Shown one piece after another: positions 1 to 8,209 of a DNA stretch of 64,000 nucleotides. The notes under the pieces were generated by a model that was not told the origin of the DNA, did not search any database, and was given only the letters and a program-made list of their open reading frames with translations. How positions within the stretch are numbered: position 1 is the stretch's first letter; every line of letters starts with the position of its first letter. Origin of the DNA: DGNJ01 sp002388905 (GTDB lineage Bacteria > Pseudomonadota > Gammaproteobacteria > Pseudomonadales > Porticoccaceae); NCBI GenBank assembly GCA_036843405.1, contig DAITSJ010000010.1:1-64000 (forward strand), given 5' to 3'. The translations under genes and the position numbers were made by a program.

Positions 1-1359
1 AACAGTCAGCTTGAAACCACTGCCCGAAAAGTGCGAAAGATTTTTGACACTACCAGTGCCCTCCGTCTCGTCAGTGGCCAGCAGGCGTTGCCGATGGATT
101 GTCATCGCCACCACCACCCCGAAGATGGCGTAGAGCAGGTCAAAATAGGCCAGGCTGACGTTGGCTCCGGTGATGCCATAGCCCACCAAGGACAACGTCA
201 GCGCATTAGCCAGATGCCGATACCAGAGCACATTGCGCTGCTTGCCGAGGCGTGCATTTTTCATATTATGGCGCAGCGCGGTGAGCAGCATCATCAGGAA
301 AACCCCCAACCCGACAAAACCGTGATCTCCCAGCACCTGAAGATAAACATTGTGGGCGGCTTTCGGCTTTTGGTAGGAAGGAATTGGACGACTTTCCCAA
401 GGCGTAAAGTCCGGGGTATAGGGGGCGTAAAAATTCCAGAGATAGGGTTCGGTCACCGCCCCGAAGCCGCCGCCGGTCAGGGGATGGTCCAGTGCAATAA
501 GGCCGGATATCTTCCATGCCCAGACCCTGCCGATAAAGGAGGTGTCTTCTTCCGCCGCGGTGGTAATGGTGCTCTGGCGTTCCTGCCATTCTTCGGGGGT
601 GCTCTCGTACAAAACCGGAAGCAATAGCAACGCGGCGATGGCCAGCGGCACCTTGTATCGGGATTTCAGCCAGAAGGCAAAGGCGAGAATGCCCAGGCCG
701 ATAAAACCGCCCCGGGAATAGGTGCCCACCACGGCGAGAACATTCAGGGCAAGCAGGCCACAGAGCCCGAGCTTCAGATATGTGTGCCGGGTAACCTGGA
801 TCAGGTAAACCACCAGGGGAATGCACATGTTGATGGCCACCGCCAGGTCGTTGCGATCCTCGATAATACCCGCCCGGCCGGTAATCCGGTGGCTGCCGCC
901 GGAGAGAATGAACTTCACCGCCTCCATGGCCGCGTAGGAGGAAACCGCCAGCACAATGGCCCACACCAGGGTGTCGATATGCAGGCGCTTGGTGAAAATG
1001 AGGACAATAAACACAAAAAGCAGCAAGATCTTCACGAAGCGGATCCAGTAGTCCCATACCCAGGCGGGCTCCGCACTGAGGTTGAAGGCGGTGCTGACGA
1101 AGGTCCAGAAACCGAAGAACAGCACCAGCCCCACCAGACCGTTGACCTGGAATGACTTGTTTTTTGTGGTCAGAAGATAGGCCAGCCCCGTGACCACGAC
1201 GATGGTCAGGTTAAGCCGGAAGTGCTGGGAAAAACCCCAGGCCCACTCCGCCGGTGCCGTCAGGGCAATCCAGGCCCAGGCGGCCACGCCCAGGAAGGGT
1301 CGCCTGAAGGCGAAGTAGATGGCGACGAACAGGAAGCCAACCAGGAACAGGTCACGCAT
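1..1359 (-). CDS. O-antigen ligase/polymerase-like membrane protein, exosortase A-associated (3' end outside window)
   Basis: An open frame of 453 codons runs leftward from ATG at 1359 to the window edge without a stop, so the C-terminus is missing. The protein is almost entirely hydrophobic (about ten membrane segments), with a large periplasmic loop around residues 240-340. It carries Wzy/WaaL-like features: TYSRGGF near residues 213-219 and HNVYLQVLGDHG in the large loop. It resembles the O-glycosylation ligase family found with exosortase A, which is thought to polymerise or transfer the EPS repeat unit at the periplasmic face. It is the last visible gene of the leftward EPS operon. Its ATG shares one base (TGATG) with the stop of the small ORF upstream. 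Family confident; polymerase versus ligase unresolved. Confidence 0.85.
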   Translation of the reverse strand, partial: MRDLFLVGFLFVAIYFAFRRPFLGVAAWAWIALTAPAEWAWGFSQHFRLNLTIVVVTGLAYLLTTKNKSFQVNGLVGLVLFFGFWTFVSTAFNLSAEPAWVWDYWIRFVKILLLFVFIVLIFTKRLHIDTLVWAIVLAVSSYAAMEAVKFILSGGSHRITGRAGIIEDRNDLAVAINMCIPLVVYLIQVTRHTYLKLGLCGLLALNVLAVVGTYSRGGFIGLGILAFAFWLKSRYKVPLAIAALLLLPVLYESTPEEWQERQSTITTAAEEDTSFIGRVWAWKISGLIALDHPLTGGGFGAVTEPYLWNFYAPYTPDFTPWESRPIPSYQKPKAAHNVYLQVLGDHGFVGLGVFLMMLLTALRHNMKNARLGKQRNVLWYRHLANALTLSLVGYGITGANVSLAYFDLLYAIFGVVVAMTIHRQRLLATDETEGTGSVKNLSHFSGSGFKLTV

Positions 1360-1442
1360 CAGTCATCTTCCTGTTTATCGGCCCAGTAAAAGAGGTAGCA
1401 AACGCATCCCACTGCCATTAAAAGGTAAAGGCTGTCTATCAT
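1359..1442 (-). CDS. 27-residue single-span membrane microprotein in the EPS operon
   Basis: Reading leftward, ATG at 1442 overlaps the stop of the adenylate-forming enzyme gene as ATGA, and its own TGA overlaps the ATG of the ligase gene as TGATG. The 27-residue product begins MIDSLYLLMAVG, has one hydrophobic span (about residues 4-19) and ends in a charged tail, WADKQEDD. Being fused into the operon by overlaps at both ends is strong evidence of translation by coupling. I do not recognise a family. A role as a small partner of the neighbouring membrane ligase is inference from position only. It is too short for most gene callers. Confidence 0.6.
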   Translation of the reverse strand: MIDSLYLLMAVGCVCYLFYWADKQEDD

Positions 1443-2791
1443 CCGGTGGCCACCTTGCTGGTTACGTAGCGGTATTTCCCCGACTTTTCCGGTGTTATTT
1501 CGGGTACGGGGATGACTTCGATTGTCACGTCACTGCCCAAGCGCGCCCCGAGACCCGAGCGGATGCTCTCCGCCAGCTCCGGGGTCAGCTGCTCTTTGGG
1601 GACCACCTCCACGCGGGTCAGGTCGAGGGATTCCTGGGTGATCCTGAACGCATCCACATCCGGCATATCCCGCAGCACGTAGATCAGCGCCAGCCCGTGC
1701 ATAACGGTGCCGTCGGAGGCGGTAACGAAATCCGTGGCCCGGCCCTCGACGCTGGCCAGCACCGGCAGGCCGCGCCCGCAGGCACAGGGCGTCGAGCCCA
1801 AAACGCCCACGTCGCCCGTGCGGTAACGGACAAAGGGAAACTCGCTGGTGAAGAGGTGGGTGACCACGATCTCGCCGCTCTGCCCCGGCGGCAGCACATT
1901 GCCCCGGCTGTCGACGATCTCCACTACCATGTCCTCGGCGGTGATGTGCAGGCTGCCCCGGGGGCACTGGTGGGCGATAAAGCCGGCATCGCGGCCCCCG
2001 TAGCCGTTGGCCACGGGGCACGCAAAGCCCTTTTCGATACTGTCCCGCTGGTGGTCGTAAAGGCGCTCGGAGGTGACAAACACCACTTTCACCCCCAGGG
2101 AGGCCAGGTCGTGGCCGTGCTCCCGGCCATGTTCCGCCAGCAGCGCCAGGGACGAGGGATAGCCGAAGAGCATTTTCGGCCGGAATGCCTGAATACGCCG
2201 GATAAACCGGTCCATATTCTCCCGGGACATTTCGAAGGCGGACAGCAACTCGGTGCGGAACAGCTTGTCGCGCAGCAGGCGCACCCTGTCCTGGGCGCCC
2301 AGCTCTATGGGGGAGCCCCAGACCACGATCTCCGGGTCGCCGATATCCACCCCCCACCAGCGGGTGGCCCGCCGCTTGGCGGCCACGTCGTGGCTGACCC
2401 GCTCCCTGCCCAGGTAAAAAATCAGCGGCGAGCCGCTGGAGCCGCCGGTATTGAAACGTTTCAGGTTGGCCGCGCCGCGGGCCTTCATGGCCTCGGTATT
2501 GTCGCGAATGGCCGCTTTGTCCAGCAGCGGCAGGGCCTGAAGATCGGCGGCGGAGGAAACCGCGCGTGGGTCGAAACCATGCGCGGCAAACAATTGCCGG
2601 TAATAGGGGACAGTCTCGCCGATACGGGTGAGGAAGCGGCGCAGGTTCGCCACCTGAAGCTCGGCCACCTGCTCCGGCGCCAGCCACTGGGAGCGTTCCA
2701 TGGCCCGGTGCACCGGCAGGGTCTGGTGCCCCTTGAGCTTTTCGTGCAGGGGGAACAGGACCCCGGCCACCGCCTTCTGGTAAAGACTCAT
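1439..2791 (-). CDS. Adenylate-forming enzyme, PaaK/CapK-like, EPS-associated
   Basis: The product is a 450-residue phenylacetate-CoA-ligase/CapK-type protein. Visible motifs are the nucleotide-binding loop TGGSSGSPL, a YGGRDAGF stretch, RYRTGDVG, and a C-terminal CACGRGLP segment followed by EGRATDF, all typical of the adenylate-forming superfamily. In capsule and EPS loci such proteins are believed to activate an acyl or amino-acid substituent for attachment to the glycan; the substrate here is unknown. I chose ATG 2791 (MSLYQKAV) because it overlaps the upstream stop as ATGA and has AGGAG upstream. A longer frame opening at 2848 would cut deep into the glycosyltransferase. The 3' end overlaps the 27-codon ORF by 4 bp. 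Confidence 0.85.
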   Translation of the reverse strand: MSLYQKAVAGVLFPLHEKLKGHQTLPVHRAMERSQWLAPEQVAELQVANLRRFLTRIGETVPYYRQLFAAHGFDPRAVSSAADLQALPLLDKAAIRDNTEAMKARGAANLKRFNTGGSSGSPLIFYLGRERVSHDVAAKRRATRWWGVDIGDPEIVVWGSPIELGAQDRVRLLRDKLFRTELLSAFEMSRENMDRFIRRIQAFRPKMLFGYPSSLALLAEHGREHGHDLASLGVKVVFVTSERLYDHQRDSIEKGFACPVANGYGGRDAGFIAHQCPRGSLHITAEDMVVEIVDSRGNVLPPGQSGEIVVTHLFTSEFPFVRYRTGDVGVLGSTPCACGRGLPVLASVEGRATDFVTASDGTVMHGLALIYVLRDMPDVDAFRITQESLDLTRVEVVPKEQLTPELAESIRSGLGARLGSDVTIEVIPVPEITPEKSGKYRYVTSKVATG

Positions 2792-3918
2792 GCCACCCTG
2801 CTCCTGTCGTCGCCGGCCACACAGAGCTGACGGTAAAGGTCGAGCCACTGCTGCCGGACCCGGGGCCAGGCGTACTGTTCCGCCCGGGCGAGGCCGTTGG
2901 CTTTCAGCGTCTCGCGCAAATCCGGGGCTCCCTTCAGGCGCAGGATGGCATCCGCCAGGGCGCGTTCGTCGCCGGGGGGCACCAGCAGCGCGCTCTCCTC
3001 GTGGCTGACGATAAACGGCACACCGCCCACCTCCGTGGACACCACGGGAACGCCGCAGGCCAGGGCCTCGATCACCGAGTTGGGCATGTTGTCCACCGTG
3101 CTGGGATTGATCATGGCATCCGCCCCGGCGTACAGGGCCGCGATTTCCGGCCTGTCGAGCCTTCCCTCAAAGGAGACGGCATCGGCGATGCCGAGTTCCC
3201 GTGCCAGTGCCCGGAGGGACTCCGCCTGGGGGCCGCTGCCGGCAATCCTCAGGCGCACGTTCGCATCCCGGCGGGCCACCAGGGCCAGGGCGCGGATGGC
3301 GGTATCGATGCCGTATATGGGTTCCAGGTTGCGGGTAATCACCAGGGTGAAGTCGCTGCCCTCCTCCTCTGCCGGCTCTTCGGCCCGGTCTGTTTTTGGC
3401 GCCGGGCTGAATACCTCCCGGTCGACAATATTGGGTATCACCCGGGCCCGCTCGCCAAAGCGTTGGAAAACCGCCTCAAGGTAGCCGGAGGGTACCACGA
3501 TTGCCGCCGCCTTTCGCAGGGAAGGCCTCACCCGGGAGAAGGAGCGCCGGAAATAGTCCAGTGCCTCGCCGCCCCGGTAGTTGACGATCACCGGCGTTCC
3601 CCGCAGCCGGGCCAGCCAGAGCACGGGCGCGGCGTGGAGCTGCCAGGACCAGCCGGAATTGGCCATCAGGTGAATCACCTGGACCCGCCCGGACAACCGC
3701 CATACCGCAAACAGGTAGGGCACCAGGCGAAACAGGGCGCGAACCACGGGGATGCGGCCGGCAATGGCGGGCCGATAGAGGCCGTTGGTGGCCACCTGCT
3801 CCACCCGGATACCCTCCGCCGTCAGCAGTCGGGCCAGTTGCCGGGTCTGCATGGCCATGCCGCCGTTGGGCGGCGGCACGGGGCCCACCAGGCCGAGGGT
3901 GAGGGACGGCTGGCTCAT
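2788..3918 (-). CDS. Glycosyltransferase family 4, EPS-associated
   Basis: A GT4 (GT-B fold) glycosyltransferase of 376 residues. The N-terminal half has the glycine-rich acceptor-side loop GPVPPPNGGMAMQ near residues 11-23. The C-terminal half has the nucleotide-sugar site: FEGRLDRPEIAALYAGADAMINPS, then NSVIEALACGVPVVST with the conserved E-x7-type glutamate. It presumably adds one sugar to the lipid-linked EPS repeat at the cytoplasmic membrane; donor and acceptor cannot be told from sequence. The start at 3918 forms an ATGA overlap with the upstream glycosyltransferase. A 650-residue open frame in the same register that extends upstream is an artefact of high GC. The 3' end overlaps the adenylate-forming gene by 4 bp. 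Confidence 0.88.
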   Translation of the reverse strand: MSQPSLTLGLVGPVPPPNGGMAMQTRQLARLLTAEGIRVEQVATNGLYRPAIAGRIPVVRALFRLVPYLFAVWRLSGRVQVIHLMANSGWSWQLHAAPVLWLARLRGTPVIVNYRGGEALDYFRRSFSRVRPSLRKAAAIVVPSGYLEAVFQRFGERARVIPNIVDREVFSPAPKTDRAEEPAEEEGSDFTLVITRNLEPIYGIDTAIRALALVARRDANVRLRIAGSGPQAESLRALARELGIADAVSFEGRLDRPEIAALYAGADAMINPSTVDNMPNSVIEALACGVPVVSTEVGGVPFIVSHEESALLVPPGDERALADAILRLKGAPDLRETLKANGLARAEQYAWPRVRQQWLDLYRQLCVAGDDRSRVA

Positions 3919-5114
3919 GCCAGCGCCCCGTACACCGCCGGGTAGCGGTCGACGCTGGCCTTCCAGGTGCGCTCGCGCTCGACGAATTCCCGGCCCCGGT
4001 CGCGGATGCGCTGCCAGTCGTCGCGGCGGGACAGCAGGTCGTTCACCGACGCGGCCAGGGCCTCGCTGCTGCCGGCGGTAAACAGCAGGCCGTTGTCGTT
4101 GTCGCGGATCAGTTCCCGGTGGCCGCCCACGTCGGAAGCCACCACCAGCCGTCCCCCGGCCATGGCCTCCAGGGGCTTGAGGGGCGTGACCAGCTCCGTC
4201 AGGCGCATGGGCAGGCGCGGGTAAACCAGGATATCCACAAGGTCGTAGTATCGCTGGACCTGGTCGTGGGGCACCCGGCCGGTCATTATCACCCGGTCCT
4301 GAAGGCCCAGTTTCCGCACCCTGCGCCGGATGAGGTCGTCCTGGGGGCCACCGCCCACTAGCAGCAGGCGGGCATCGCCATGTCGCGCCAGTATGCCGGG
4401 CAGCGCTTCCAGTAACAGCGGGATACCCTCGTAGGCGTAGAAGGAGCCGATAAAGCCCAGTACTGTTTTGCCGGCAAGATCCAGGTCTGCGAGCAGCGCG
4501 GCATCCGGTTCCGAGCCTGCGGCAAAATGCCCGGTATCCACGGCGTTGGGGATCACCGTGATCTTCTCCTCGGCGATGCCGCGCGCGGCGATGTCCCGTT
4601 TGAGGCCCTCGCAGATGGTGGTGATGGCGTCGGCGCGCCGGAAAACCGCTGTCTCGATGCGCCGGCTCAGGCGGTAGCGGATACCGTGCTCCCGGCTGGT
4701 GCCGTGATCCACGGCGGCGTCTTCCCAGAAGGCCCGACATTCATAGACCAGGGGAAGCCCGTGGCGCCTGTTGGCCAGCAGCGCGGCCAGGCCGTTGAGG
4801 GCCGGCGAGTGGGCGTGGAGGATATCGGGCTTTTCGCGCTCGATAATCTGTTCGATGCGCCGCGCCAGGGTTCGAACCACCTGCCACTGGTTGGCGACGG
4901 GCACTTTTCCCAGCAGCCCGCCGTTACCGGGGACCCGATAAAAATGCAGATCGTCGACGGTTTCCTCCGGTACCGGACAGGGACCCTGCTTGAGGCCGGT
5001 GACATGGAGGGTGTGCCAGCCCAGGGCGTTCTGGTGGCGGAGAATATTCCGGGTGCGGAACGTGTAGCCGCTGTGCAGGGGTATCGAGTGATCCAGTATG
5101 TGCAAAATACGCAT
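3915..5114 (-). CDS. Glycosyltransferase, PEP-CTERM/exosortase A-associated (stp3 type)
   Basis: A 399-residue GT4 enzyme beginning MRILHILDHSIPLHSGYTFR, the hallmark start of the exosortase A-associated Daro_2409-like glycosyltransferases. The acceptor loop is near residues 8-18, and the donor-site region near residues 270-320 includes GRVPHDQVQRYYDLVDILVYPR and KPLEAMAGGRLVVASDVGG. It should transfer a sugar during EPS repeat-unit assembly on undecaprenyl phosphate. It starts 8 bp after the amidotransferase stop and overlaps the next glycosyltransferase by 4 bp, so it is part of the same transcript. Family assignment is firm; sugar specificity is unknown. Confidence 0.92.
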   Translation of the reverse strand: MRILHILDHSIPLHSGYTFRTRNILRHQNALGWHTLHVTGLKQGPCPVPEETVDDLHFYRVPGNGGLLGKVPVANQWQVVRTLARRIEQIIEREKPDILHAHSPALNGLAALLANRRHGLPLVYECRAFWEDAAVDHGTSREHGIRYRLSRRIETAVFRRADAITTICEGLKRDIAARGIAEEKITVIPNAVDTGHFAAGSEPDAALLADLDLAGKTVLGFIGSFYAYEGIPLLLEALPGILARHGDARLLLVGGGPQDDLIRRRVRKLGLQDRVIMTGRVPHDQVQRYYDLVDILVYPRLPMRLTELVTPLKPLEAMAGGRLVVASDVGGHRELIRDNDNGLLFTAGSSEALAASVNDLLSRRDDWQRIRDRGREFVERERTWKASVDRYPAVYGALA

Positions 5115-5122
5115 GGCCGAGT

Positions 5123-7021
5123 TCAGATCCCGAAATTGTCGTTCCTGGTGGTGGCGTCGAACATCAGCAACGACCAGAGAACGGCGCTATGATCCCGCCT
5201 GCCGGAAAGATGCTGGTCCACCAGGGTGTGCAGGTACTCCCGGTTGAACAGGCCGGTATCCGCCAGCCCCCCCTCGGTAATCGACGTGCGCAGCCGCTCC
5301 CGCAGCGGACCCCGGAACCAGGCCGCCAGGGGTACGCCAAAGCCCATCTTCTTGCGGTAGAGCACGTCCCCGGGCAGGTGCGGCTCCAGGGATTTCTTCA
5401 ACAGGTACTTGCCCTCCTGGCCGCGCAGCTTGAACCGGGACGGGATGCCGGACACCCAGCCCAGCAGCTTATGATCGAGCAAAGGCACCCGCACCTCCAG
5501 GGAGTGGGCCATGCTGGCGCGGTCCACCTTGGTGAGTATATCGCCCACCAGGTAGGTCTTCATATCGATATACTGGATTATCCCCAGGGGGTCGTCGGTG
5601 GGCGAGTTCCGGGCATGATGGTTGAACGTCTCGATGGCCCGGTAACCCTGGAGTTCCGTTTTCAGGGCATCGCTGAACAGGGCGTTGCGCTGGTCCTCCT
5701 TGGCCAGGGACACGGAGTGCATATAGGCCTCCACGGACGACATGGCCAGGGACTGGAAGGTGCTCTTGGCCCGGAAGATTTTCGGCGCCCAGTCCGCCTT
5801 GGGGTAGAGGCGGCCCAGGGTGCCGAACACCGGCCGGCGCACACCCAGGGGCAGGCGCGAGCGCAGGGCCTCTTCATTCATGTGCCACTGGTAGCGCCGG
5901 TAACCGGCGAAGACTTCGTCGCCGCCGTCGCCGGACAGGGCCACTTTGACCCGCTGCCTGGCGAGCTGGCAGACCCGGTAGGTGGGGATGGCGGAACTGT
6001 CGGCGTAGGGTTCGTCGTAGAGCCCGGCGAGGGTGTCGATCAAGTCGAAATCGTCACTGTCGACCACCTGTTCGAAGTGATTGGTCTTGTAGCGTTCCGC
6101 CACCATTCGGGCGAATTCGGTTTCGTTGAACTGGTTGACGTTGAAGCCGATGGCGCAGGTATTGACGGGGTCTTCCTGCAGTTGCGCCATCATGGCCACC
6201 ACGGCGCTGGAATCGACGCCGCCGGAAAGGAAAGCCCCCAGCGGCACTTCCGAAACCAGGCGCAGTTCCACCGCCTCCCGCAGCCGGTGGACAAGCTCCT
6301 CCTGCATGGCGCTTTCCGAAACCGTGGCGGTGGGCGCGGCAGGCACATCCCAGTACTGATCCGGCGGCGGCGCCGGTCGGCCGCGCTGGAGCACAAGCCG
6401 GTGGCCCGGCGGCAGTTTATAGACATCCCGGTAGATGGTTTTGGGCTCGGGAATGTAGCCGAAAGCGAAATAGTCCTCCACGGCCTGGGGGTTGAGCGCG
6501 CGCCCCAGGCCGGGGTGCGCCTTGAGTGCTTTCAGCTCCGAGCCGAAGACGAACTGGCCGTCCGGGAGTTCCGCGTAGAACAGCGGCTTGATGCCGAGGC
6601 GGTCCCTGGCCAGGAAAAGCTGCTGCCGCCCGTGATCGTAGACGGCAAAGGCGAACATGCCCCGGAAGTGGTGGACACAATCCTCGCCCCACTCCTGCCA
6701 GGCATGGAGAATCACCTCGGTGTCGCAGTGGGTACGAAACCGGTAGCCCTTTTCCCGCAATTGCCCGGCCAGCTCCCTGAAATTATAGATCTCGCCGTTG
6801 TAGACCACCGACACCCTGTCATCGGCGCTGTGCATGGGCTGCTGGCCCGACGACAGATCGATAATGGACAGGCGCCGGTGGGCCAGGGCAACGCCCGGCG
6901 CAATAAAGAGCCCTTCCTCGTCCGGCCCCCGGTGGAACTGGCTCTCGTTCATGCGCCCGACAAGCGCCCGGTCCGGCGTTCTGTCGGCTTTGAGATCAAA
7001 TATCCCGGTAATACCACACAT
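5123..7021 (-). CDS. Asparagine synthase-type amidotransferase, exosortase A-associated
   Basis: A 632-residue class II glutamine amidotransferase fused to an asparagine-synthase ATP-pyrophosphatase domain. Cys2 (MCGITGIF) is the N-terminal nucleophile. Ammonia-channel glutaminase motifs follow: RGPDEEG near 31-37, AHRRLSIIDL near 47-56 and YNGEIYN near 74-80. The PP-loop SGGVDSS sits at 266-272, and LSGDGGDEVFAGYRRYQ lies further on. It matches the amidotransferase that accompanies XrtA loci, presumed to amidate a uronic or other acid in the polymer rather than make free asparagine. This would fit the UDP-hexosaminuronate genes near 33-34 kb. It lies between two glycosyltransferase genes in the leftward operon, with 8-10 bp gaps. 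Confidence 0.92.
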   Translation of the reverse strand: MCGITGIFDLKADRTPDRALVGRMNESQFHRGPDEEGLFIAPGVALAHRRLSIIDLSSGQQPMHSADDRVSVVYNGEIYNFRELAGQLREKGYRFRTHCDTEVILHAWQEWGEDCVHHFRGMFAFAVYDHGRQQLFLARDRLGIKPLFYAELPDGQFVFGSELKALKAHPGLGRALNPQAVEDYFAFGYIPEPKTIYRDVYKLPPGHRLVLQRGRPAPPPDQYWDVPAAPTATVSESAMQEELVHRLREAVELRLVSEVPLGAFLSGGVDSSAVVAMMAQLQEDPVNTCAIGFNVNQFNETEFARMVAERYKTNHFEQVVDSDDFDLIDTLAGLYDEPYADSSAIPTYRVCQLARQRVKVALSGDGGDEVFAGYRRYQWHMNEEALRSRLPLGVRRPVFGTLGRLYPKADWAPKIFRAKSTFQSLAMSSVEAYMHSVSLAKEDQRNALFSDALKTELQGYRAIETFNHHARNSPTDDPLGIIQYIDMKTYLVGDILTKVDRASMAHSLEVRVPLLDHKLLGWVSGIPSRFKLRGQEGKYLLKKSLEPHLPGDVLYRKKMGFGVPLAAWFRGPLRERLRTSITEGGLADTGLFNREYLHTLVDQHLSGRRDHSAVLWSLLMFDATTRNDNFGI

Positions 7022-7030
7022 TGAATACTG

Positions 7031-8209
7031 CTATCCCTGATTGATTGCCCGGCGGCCGGACGGGGCCAGGACTTCGTCGTAGACGGCCAGATAGTCGGCC
7101 ACCGCCCGCGGCCAATTAAAAGTCCGGCGTATTCGGCGCAGGCTGTCTTCACCCATGCTCCGGCGAAGGTCCGCGTCAAGGTACAGCCTGTGCAAGGCGG
7201 CGGCGAGGGCTTTTTCGTCGCCCACGGGCACCAGCAGCCCGTTGGCACCGTTTTCCACCAGCTCCGGATTGCCGCCCACCGCCGTGGCGACCACCGGCAG
7301 GCCGGTGGCCATGGCTTCCAGCAGGGTGTTGGAAATGCCTTCGTTCAGCGACGGCAGGACAAAGACATCCATCAGCCGCAACAGGTCCGGGATATCGTCC
7401 CGGGTACCGGTTATCAGGACACGATCGCCGACGCCAAGCTCCGCGATGCGCTCTTCCAGTTCGGCTCGCAAACTGCCGTCACCCACCAGAAGCAGGAAAA
7501 GGTTTTCGCGCAGGGCCGGGTCGGACCGGCACAGGGCGGCAAAGGCATTGACCAGGAACACCTGGTTTTTTACGGCCGCGAGCCGACCCACCGTGCCGAT
7601 GACAAAGGATCCGTCCAGCCCCGGCACGTCGGGGAATGGATTTCCCCTGGGTCCGCCGGCTGGGTAAAAGCTTTCCTGACAGACACCGCCGTAGATCTGG
7701 CGGATTTTGTCGCGGGGCACGTCAATGGTTGCCTCCAGCCACCGGGCAAGATCCTCGCTCACGGCGATATAGCGATGAACCAGGGGCCTGATCAGTTTCC
7801 TGAGCCGATTGTATTTTTTGCTGGTACCCTCCAGGTCCTGGATATCCCGGCCGTGCTCGCCGTGTATTCGCCGGGCCCCGGGTATCAGTATTGCCACCAG
7901 TTGCAGCTCCAGGGTGGTGAGATTCCGGGTGTGGATAATGGCGGGACGCAGCCTTGCCAGTACCCGCCACAGCCGATAATAAACTTTCAGGTCGTGGCCG
8001 GGGCGCTTGTCCAGCTCGTGGATTTCCACATCCGGCGCTGTTATCCGCCGGGCAAAGGCCCCGGATCGGGTCAGGCAGACAATGGCATGGCGATAGCGGC
8101 CCGGGGGGGTATGGTTTATCAGGTTCACCAGGCCGTTTTCCAGCCCCCCCGTGTCCAGGGAATAGATAACGTGGACAACCAGCGGCGGTTTACGACCGGC
8201 ATCCGTCAT
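7031..8209 (-). CDS. Sugar transferase, PEP-CTERM/EpsH1-associated (stp2 type)
   Basis: A 392-residue GT4 glycosyltransferase with the characteristic N-terminus VVHVIYSLDTGGLENGLVNL (about residues 11-30). The donor-binding region includes LITGTRDDIPDLLRLMDVFVLPS and EGISNTLLEAMATGLPVVATAVGG. This family is found next to exosortase A genes. It probably adds a sugar to the EPS repeat unit on the cytoplasmic face. The ATG at 8209 overlaps the stop of the exosortase gene as ATGA, so translation is coupled. Donor sugar unknown. Confidence 0.93.
   Translation of the reverse strand: MTDAGRKPPLVVHVIYSLDTGGLENGLVNLINHTPPGRYRHAIVCLTRSGAFARRITAPDVEIHELDKRPGHDLKVYYRLWRVLARLRPAIIHTRNLTTLELQLVAILIPGARRIHGEHGRDIQDLEGTSKKYNRLRKLIRPLVHRYIAVSEDLARWLEATIDVPRDKIRQIYGGVCQESFYPAGGPRGNPFPDVPGLDGSFVIGTVGRLAAVKNQVFLVNAFAALCRSDPALRENLFLLLVGDGSLRAELEERIAELGVGDRVLITGTRDDIPDLLRLMDVFVLPSLNEGISNTLLEAMATGLPVVATAVGGNPELVENGANGLLVPVGDEKALAAALHRLYLDADLRRSMGEDSLRRIRRTFNWPRAVADYLAVYDEVLAPSGRRAINQG

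Noticed and set aside
266..1057. 263-codon minus frame at the left edge
   Set aside because: Out of register with the true membrane ligase, which is open from 1359 to the edge and has membrane spans and family motifs.
5189..7024. 611-codon plus-strand frame over the amidotransferase gene
   Set aside because: Exact antisense shadow; the minus frame has all catalytic motifs.
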